A DNA stretch of 55,475 nt from Borreliella garinii. Lineage in GTDB: Bacteria; Spirochaetota; Spirochaetia; JABEVK01. The notes under the pieces are model-generated. The model had not been told where the DNA came from. It searched no databases and worked only from the letters and a program-made list of their open reading frames with translations. How positions within the stretch are numbered: position 1 is the first letter of the stretch; every line of letters begins with the position of its first letter. Shown in pieces: positions 50,372-55,475 of this stretch. The stretch lies in the NCBI GenBank assembly GCA_020720765.1, contig DYOB01000007.1, positions 1 to 55,475 on the forward strand, written 5' to 3'. The position numbers were made by a program, and so were the translations under genes.

Positions 50372-51212
50372 TGCTAACCTCAAGGTTGCCTTCCAGGGTG
50401 AACCCGGTGCTTTTAGCGAAATGGCTGTTAAAGATGTCTTTCCCGATGCCATCCCTCTTCCCAGGAAGTCATTCCGTGAAGTATTCGAATCCCTGAAATC
50501 CGGACATGCTCGCTTTGCGGCCCTCCCCGTTGAGAACAGCCTTGCAGGGAGTGTTCATGAAAACTACGACCTTTTACTCGATTACCCGGATTTGCATATC
50601 GTTGGGGAGGTCCAGGTACGTGTGAGTCACTGCTTACTGACGATAGAGTCCGCTACTTATGAAGATATTAAGACAGTCATCAGCCACCCCCAGGCTCTGA
50701 TGCAGAGCAGCGCTTTTCTTGACAAGTACCCTTCTTGGTTGAGGCAGCCTTTTTACGATACAGCCGGAAGCGCGGCCCATGTCGCTGCGACCCAGGATAC
50801 CACTACTGCGGCAATAGCCAGTGAAGGCGCAGCATCTGTCTATGGACTCAAGATTCTTTCGAAGGCCATAGAAAATAATCCGCATAACTTCACAAGGTTT
50901 TTCGTTGTTGCGCGCTCGTCTGAACCCAGCCTTAAAGCGCCTAATAAAACCAGCATTGTTTTTACCCTGGGAAAAGAAGCAGGATCGCTGGCTAAAGTTC
51001 TCACAATTCTGGCACAGAAGGGACTCAGCCTTACTAAGCTCGAATCGCGGCCCATCCACGGAAAACCCTGGCAGTATATGTTCTATGCAGATATGGAACT
51101 GAACTCCAACCTCGATACTTTTGAACAGGTATTAAAAGACTTGGAAAATTACGCTTCGGAATTAAGACTTCTCGGGCATTACCATTCCACCCTGCTTATT
51201 CCTCAATCTTAA
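50361..51212 (+). CDS. pheA: Prephenate dehydratase
   Basis: 283 residues. Converts prephenate to phenylpyruvate for phenylalanine synthesis. Catalytic domain 1-190: VAFQGEPGAFSEMAVKD, ARFAALPVENSLAGSVHENY, VISHPQALMQ, and the TRF motif in HNFTRFFVVAR. C-terminal ACT domain 195-280 with the Phe-binding ESRP motif in LTKLESRPIHGKPWQYMFYA, so feedback inhibition by phenylalanine is expected. No chorismate mutase domain. The ATG sits inside the end of the SLT gene. The 3' end overlaps the convergent helical-protein gene by 17 bases. Confidence 0.95.
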   Translation: MSSDANLKVAFQGEPGAFSEMAVKDVFPDAIPLPRKSFREVFESLKSGHARFAALPVENSLAGSVHENYDLLLDYPDLHIVGEVQVRVSHCLLTIESATYEDIKTVISHPQALMQSSAFLDKYPSWLRQPFYDTAGSAAHVAATQDTTTAAIASEGAASVYGLKILSKAIENNPHNFTRFFVVARSSEPSLKAPNKTSIVFTLGKEAGSLAKVLTILAQKGLSLTKLESRPIHGKPWQYMFYADMELNSNLDTFEQVLKDLENYASELRLLGHYHSTLLIPQS

Positions 51213-52614
51213 CACCCAATCTCTTCAGTTGTTCAATTTCTTCAACCGCGCTCATATACTCGAGTTTTGACTTATTTGTCGCTGAAAGCATGGACCGGAT
51301 TTGCATAACCTCAACTTTAGTCCCTCTGATAAGATTCTTTTTTTCTTTGGGAACTTCTGACTTGAAATACACATCCAAGGCGTTAATTTTTTCAACCATA
51401 CGGCTGACTTCAAGAAAATTGGTATTGATAAACTCAAGAATTTCTTTTTCGGGACGTGATGACAGTTTTAAATAAAAATTTGAAGTTTTCAACCCAATGG
51501 ATTCCAGGTTTTTAATCTTAGCAAATCCATCTTTTTGGAATTTATCAAAATCGATCTTCTCGGGTCTTACTACGGCGGTCTGCGGATCGAGCATCTCCAC
51601 GTTGTAAATAAGAGGCTCCCGCTTCTGCCCAAGAATAGATTTAATCCACTGGTTAAAGTGTTCTCCAAAACTCATCCTTCGGTTCTCCAGAACTATGGAA
51701 TTCTCAGTGAGTTTTTTAAAAGCCGCTTCAAGCGGAACACCGACATTGGATAGGTTACGAAGAGTATCAAGAAGCTGGGCCTTGAAATCGATAACCTTCT
51801 TCTCCTTGTTTTTTTTCTCCACTTTAACCGTCAGTTTCTGAAGGAGGTCCCGGCGTAGATTTTCACCAAGCCCCGGTGTGTCTTCTGCAAATATTTCTTT
51901 TACCAATTCGGGAATAAAAATCTCGCCTTTAAGGTGTGTGACAAATTCTTTCCTAACGGTTCTAGCAACGGCTTCGGGGTCGTTCTCATTTTCCAGTCTG
52001 GCATTTTTAAAAACATGCCCGATCGTGGACCTCAGAAGGTGTTTGTATTCTTCCCGTTTGTAGACGCTTATCCTTTTGATAAGTTCAAGGATCTTTTTTT
52101 GAATGATTGCTAACTGATTTGCAGCATCCTTTATGAGTCCGCTTGTCAGAGGGTCATCGGGCGCCTGGGCCTTCGAGATAAAACTCGTCATAGCCCGTTG
52201 TACAACTTCCTTATGATTCATCGAAAGACTATCCCAGACGATAAATCGTATAAATGCTGCGAGGGCTTTGATGCGTTGAAAATTAATATAGTCTATGCTG
52301 AACTGGTAGTAATTGTTAATAAAATCAAGTTGTGACATAAACTTGGACAACCGGACGCTCATTTCATTCATTCTTTCGTTATCCCCGAAGGGTTCGGCAG
52401 AAATTGGTACGACTTCATTGAACATTTCGTCGTACTTATATGGGTCTTGGATGAGAATTCCTTTTTTAAGGAGGATCTTCATGACCGTACCCATCATGGA
52501 ATGAAAATTGCTGAACTCAGTTTTTAAAGCAGGAAATAGATTTTTATCCAATTCCTGAAGGTATTGATGGAGCTTGCCGTTTAAATCATGAAGAAATGCT
52601 TCCGAGTCTTCCAT
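51196..52614 (-). CDS. Large helical protein of unknown function
   Basis: 472 residues, not recognised. Strongly alpha-helical and charged; many KxxE-type and Lys/Glu/Leu-rich stretches suggest coiled coils (KVEKKNKEKKVIDFKAQLLD, VPKEKKNLIRGTKVEVMQIR). No signal peptide or membrane segment. The last residues EIEQLKRLGVKIEE look like a short coiled coil. Similar in character to the protein at 18388-19953, though no motif alignment could be made by eye. Convergent with pheA and divergent from the glucosidase gene. No clear Shine-Dalgarno sequence. Confidence 0.75.
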   Translation of the reverse strand: MEDSEAFLHDLNGKLHQYLQELDKNLFPALKTEFSNFHSMMGTVMKILLKKGILIQDPYKYDEMFNEVVPISAEPFGDNERMNEMSVRLSKFMSQLDFINNYYQFSIDYINFQRIKALAAFIRFIVWDSLSMNHKEVVQRAMTSFISKAQAPDDPLTSGLIKDAANQLAIIQKKILELIKRISVYKREEYKHLLRSTIGHVFKNARLENENDPEAVARTVRKEFVTHLKGEIFIPELVKEIFAEDTPGLGENLRRDLLQKLTVKVEKKNKEKKVIDFKAQLLDTLRNLSNVGVPLEAAFKKLTENSIVLENRRMSFGEHFNQWIKSILGQKREPLIYNVEMLDPQTAVVRPEKIDFDKFQKDGFAKIKNLESIGLKTSNFYLKLSSRPEKEILEFINTNFLEVSRMVEKINALDVYFKSEVPKEKKNLIRGTKVEVMQIRSMLSATNKSKLEYMSAVEEIEQLKRLGVKIEE

Positions 52615-52674
52615 ATATCAATCATTATGCATTAAAATCAGTATGCAATCAATAATTTAGAGGTATTTGATCTT

Positions 52675-55170
52675 ATGAACAAAAAAATATTTATTTTGGC
52701 CGTTTTGGTTTTTTCGGCGTGTTCAGGATCAGGAGGTTATGTGGAATCTTCGAATCTTATACCTGAATTCCGCGCAGAAACCGTAACAAATCCGCCGGAA
52801 ATTCTGGAACCGGCTACTGCACAGGGTTTGCCTGATGCAGCAGAACTTTTTAACCTCATGAGGATTTCCGTTCCACCTGGGCAAAAATCACGTTATATAG
52901 TCGGGGATAACGTAAAAGGTTACTGGGAGGGCTGGACTTCCAGCTACCGCAGGGGTTCGGGTTACATACTGGGTGAAACGGCGGTTTTTAAGGGATGGGC
53001 CAGCGCTAAAGGGGGGGATCTCCTCAACAGAACGGGAGCCGAAGTTCGTCAGTTTGTGCTCCCCTATGGCCAATACAGCGAATGGGAAGGGGCATCGGAG
53101 GAACTTGTTTTCCACCGGGGCAGACAGGCATGGAGTATTCGGGTAACCTCAGCCCAAGCAGATAATCTATTTATTGTACCGTTCTTGGACTGGGAAACGA
53201 CAAATCTATCCCTTACAGAATTCGAAGGCGGTGTGGTTGTCGGACCGGGACCTGAAGGCGCTTCGCACGAAGACCCAGCATTCCTGGGAATCGCCGTGGA
53301 TAGAAATGGTTTTATCAGTACTAAATTGGGTGATTTACCCTTCAGCATAGTGCAGGACTTAGCCTTAAACCCTTCCAACTTGAATCTCCTTGCGGGAACA
53401 AACGGTCCCGAAACGACTTTTACCCTTTCTTTCGCCTTTGGTGAAACACTGGAAGAAGCCCAAACAAGGGCACTTTTACTCGCAAAAAACGACTCGGTCA
53501 ACCAGGAAAAAAACCAGATTTATTCAGCCTTAACCAAGAGTTGCCTACTCACGGACGACCCCCTGTTTAACCAGGCTCTTCTCTGGGCCGAAGCCTCCTC
53601 ATGGTCCTTTTATGTTGAGGAATTCGGAAAAGGTCTCTGGGCCGGCCTTCCCTGGTTTAGGGACAATTGGGGACGCGACACTTTTATTGCCCTTCCGGGA
53701 ACTTTTCTGGTCACAGGCCACCTTGCAGATTCCAAACTGGTTATGGAGAATTTCCTCCGCTTTCAGAATAAGGGTGAAAACTCCGGCGGATCTTTCAGTT
53801 CAGAGAAGAACCTAGGCCGTATTCCCAACAGGGTCAACCAGTCCGAGACTATTTATAATACTGTTGATGGTACACCTCTCCTTCTTAAAGAAATCCGTGA
53901 GTATATCGCCTATTCAGGGGATAAGGCTTTTGGCATCTCGACCTTACCCGCAATCCGTCTCTACCTCGAAAGTTCCTTAAAATACTGGGTTGACACCGAT
54001 GGACTGCTCACCCACGATGACGCCGACACTTGGATGGACGCCAGAATACAAGGGAACTTACCCTGGAGTCCCCGTGGCACCCACGCCATAGAAATCCAGG
54101 CGCTTTGGTACCAGGCTCTTCTCACGGCGGCCGAGATTGAAGGGTGGGCAGGAAATCCAGCCGGGCAAAAAAAATGGAACGATCTGGCAACCAGGGTTGA
54201 TGATACGATCATCAGGAAATTCTGGGATGGGCAAGTGATGGCCGACCGGGTCCGTGCGGATGGAACAAGGGATACAAAACCGCGTCCTAACGTGTTTATA
54301 GCCGCCTCCTACCCTCTGGATACCGGATGGTGGCCGGCTGACGTACAAGTAAAAATCCTTCGAGACCTCTTTCCGAAAGTCGTTTTCCCCTGGGGTGTGG
54401 CAAGCCTCGGCCCGGAGCACCCTTATTTCCACCCAAGGCACGAGTACCCGTCATTCTACCATAAGGACTCTGCTTACCATAACGGTGCGCTTTGGGGCTG
54501 GCTCTCAGGGCCGGTCATTTCAACAGCCGCACGGTGGGGTGCGCAGAATAAGGCCTACGAACTCACCATGAACCTCAGCGACCAAATGGTAAACCAGGGT
54601 ACCCTGGGAACCTTGAGCGAAAACCTTAATGCAGAGCCGGGCTTAGATGGAAAACCTGTAATGACCGGAACCTTTTCGCAGTCCTGGAGTGTCGCCGAAT
54701 TCAGCAGAAACGCGTACCAGAATTATCTAGGTTTCCGCCCCGACCTGGCTAAAGATAAACTGGTTCTTGCGCCGAGTCTCCCCGATGTTTGGAAGCAATT
54801 CAAAGCCCGCCTTTCCTTCGGCGAGGACGATTACCTCGACATCATTTTTTCAAAAACAGGAACCACTGAAAGGTGGAGTCTCACACTCCATGGAAAAAGA
54901 CAGCTCGCAGTGGAGTTTCAACCCCTTGCCCAAGACAGGTCCCGAAAGCTGGCTCGTTTGACCTTAAGGCCGGCTGTGGAAACGGTCCTCATTTGGGATA
55001 GGGTCAATCTCCAAGTCAACAATTCACGTACCCGTCTGGAAAACTTTGCACCCGGGTTTGATCTTTCAGGACTAGATTTCCATCCGGGAATAAGTGGTTG
55101 GTCTAACTTCCAGGTGCTTCAAGAAAAGGACACCCTGAAAACTCTTGTGGAGGCTGGAGAGTACAGGTAG
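52675..55170 (+). CDS. Exported glycogen-debranching-type glucosidase lipoprotein
   Basis: 831 residues. Lipoprotein signal MNKKIFILAVLVFSAC (lipobox FSAC). N-terminal beta-rich domain to about 270, then an (alpha/alpha)6 glucoamylase-like domain of the amylo-alpha-1,6-glucosidase/GDE C family: GLPWFRDNWGRDTFIALPGT, LLTHDDADTWMDARI with acidic catalytic candidates, NGALWGWLSGPVIS, and GTLSENLNAEPGL. It likely hydrolyses alpha-1,6 or other alpha-glucosidic linkages in imported or surface glucans, outside the cytoplasm. GAGG precedes the ATG. The IS copy begins 11 bases after its stop codon. Confidence 0.85.
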   Translation: MNKKIFILAVLVFSACSGSGGYVESSNLIPEFRAETVTNPPEILEPATAQGLPDAAELFNLMRISVPPGQKSRYIVGDNVKGYWEGWTSSYRRGSGYILGETAVFKGWASAKGGDLLNRTGAEVRQFVLPYGQYSEWEGASEELVFHRGRQAWSIRVTSAQADNLFIVPFLDWETTNLSLTEFEGGVVVGPGPEGASHEDPAFLGIAVDRNGFISTKLGDLPFSIVQDLALNPSNLNLLAGTNGPETTFTLSFAFGETLEEAQTRALLLAKNDSVNQEKNQIYSALTKSCLLTDDPLFNQALLWAEASSWSFYVEEFGKGLWAGLPWFRDNWGRDTFIALPGTFLVTGHLADSKLVMENFLRFQNKGENSGGSFSSEKNLGRIPNRVNQSETIYNTVDGTPLLLKEIREYIAYSGDKAFGISTLPAIRLYLESSLKYWVDTDGLLTHDDADTWMDARIQGNLPWSPRGTHAIEIQALWYQALLTAAEIEGWAGNPAGQKKWNDLATRVDDTIIRKFWDGQVMADRVRADGTRDTKPRPNVFIAASYPLDTGWWPADVQVKILRDLFPKVVFPWGVASLGPEHPYFHPRHEYPSFYHKDSAYHNGALWGWLSGPVISTAARWGAQNKAYELTMNLSDQMVNQGTLGTLSENLNAEPGLDGKPVMTGTFSQSWSVAEFSRNAYQNYLGFRPDLAKDKLVLAPSLPDVWKQFKARLSFGEDDYLDIIFSKTGTTERWSLTLHGKRQLAVEFQPLAQDRSRKLARLTLRPAVETVLIWDRVNLQVNNSRTRLENFAPGFDLSGLDFHPGISGWSNFQVLQEKDTLKTLVEAGEYR

Positions 55171-55181
55171 TTTTCCTCTAG

Positions 55182-55475
55182 GAGCCTGTTGCGCTTAAGA
55201 TTTTGACACGGGCTAGGGGAGCCGGGATGCTCAGGGCGCCGAAGACTGAGGGCCATAGCTGGGCTCTGGCCCGATGGATGAGGTGTTCTGGGCGCCCGGA
55301 AACCCTGCTCTGTGTCAAAAAGCCTGAAAGAGTGCCTTTTCTACCCTTTATCTGACCAAAACCGCCAATCTTTTAAGGTTATAAGCACAGCTCACCAACT
55401 GCCACTCCAAGTTGACTTTCTTCAGACCCCGAAGCAGAAACTGTCGGAAGCCCAAGACCTGTTTGATGATTCCAA
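55182..55475 (-). mobile_element. IS copy D (right part, cut by window end)
   Basis: Begins GAGCCTGTTGCGCTTAAGAT after CTAG (55178-55181). The inner sequence matches copy B's right end, extended by a transposase reading frame that continues beyond the window. Because the frame is open to the end, this copy could be full length, but that cannot be seen. Confidence 0.85.
55348..55475 (-). CDS. Transposase C-terminus (partial)
   Basis: About 41 C-terminal codons in the minus frame: GIIKQVLGFRQFLLRGLKK, then NLEWQLVSCAYNLKRLAVLV ending at TAA (55348-55350). The segment matches the C-terminus of IS1182/IS5-group DDE transposases, with the last conserved helix (YNLKRL). The rest lies outside the window. 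Confidence 0.75.
   Translation of the reverse strand, partial: GIIKQVLGFRQFLLRGLKKVNLEWQLVSCAYNLKRLAVLVR

Noticed and set aside
1-55475. CRISPR array or prophage
   Set aside because: No regularly spaced direct repeats, cas genes, integrase or phage structural genes seen.

Overview
The window looks like part of a spirochaete chromosome (free-living Spirochaetota or treponeme-like); this is an inference. The support is gene content: exported OmpP1/FadL-like barrels, a bactofilin, a RelA/SpoT-TPR fusion, a CarD regulator, many lipoproteins with short lipoboxes, and large helical proteins of unknown function. No rRNA or other phylogenetic marker is present. Both ends of the window lie inside copies of the same insertion sequence (1-52 and 55182-55475), so it is probably one contig bounded by repeats.

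Layout. 1-660: an IS end cutting a GxxExxY gene, then a hairpin-rich gene-free island. 667-3006: a receiver-like/HATPase/cNMP-binding protein and the tRNA-modifying enzyme TsaC/Sua5. 3137-7892 (minus): a five-gene surface-polysaccharide operon (GT2, DUF2334 deacetylase-like, FemAB/GNAT-like, polyprenyl-phosphate sugar transferase, GT4). 8022-12448: a giant enzyme, probably PPi-type PEP carboxykinase, coupled to a CorA-like transporter. 12381-19953: small lipoprotein and Cys-rich pair, DUF554, HAD, sugar-ABC ATPase, solute-binding lipoprotein, aminotransferase, helical protein. 19954-20420: IS remnant. 20428-25420: PilZ, ExoIII, outer-membrane protein, rhomboid, RelA/SpoT-TPR, nucleotidase. 25539-25868: second IS remnant. 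25928-30230: ankyrin protein, membrane spermidine-synthase-like protein, metallo-hydrolase. 30204-32844 (minus): pta-dapB-dapA. 32904-36527: tyrA, HAD-IIA, glycerol-1-phosphate dehydrogenase, bactofilin, TPR. 36559-36699: MITE-like element. 36750-39178: lipoprotein, outer-membrane barrel, tRNA-Lys-Glu-Glu. 39198-47467 (minus): nth, carD, OppA-like, GIDE, REC, HPt, aldo/keto reductase, PAS-GGDEF-EAL. 47556-55170: hybrid histidine kinase, lytic transglycosylase, pheA, helical protein, exported glycogen-debranching-type glucosidase.

How genes work together. The polysaccharide operon is tightly overlapped and encodes lipid-linked glycan initiation and extension, but no flippase or polymerase. pta-dapB-dapA joins acetate metabolism to lysine/diaminopimelate synthesis. 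tyrA and pheA lie apart. c-di-GMP handling is represented by PilZ and the EAL protein. Signalling parts (HPt, REC, hybrid kinase, HATPase-cNMP) are plentiful.

Most striking sequence pattern: many genes lack a Shine-Dalgarno sequence and instead have a sigma70-like promoter whose -10 box ends exactly six bases before the start codon, as expected for leaderless mRNAs. Other genes in the same window carry strong Shine-Dalgarno sequences and longer leaders. The IS copies are internally deleted, duplicate 4-bp YTAR targets, and one has a duplicated (nested) end.
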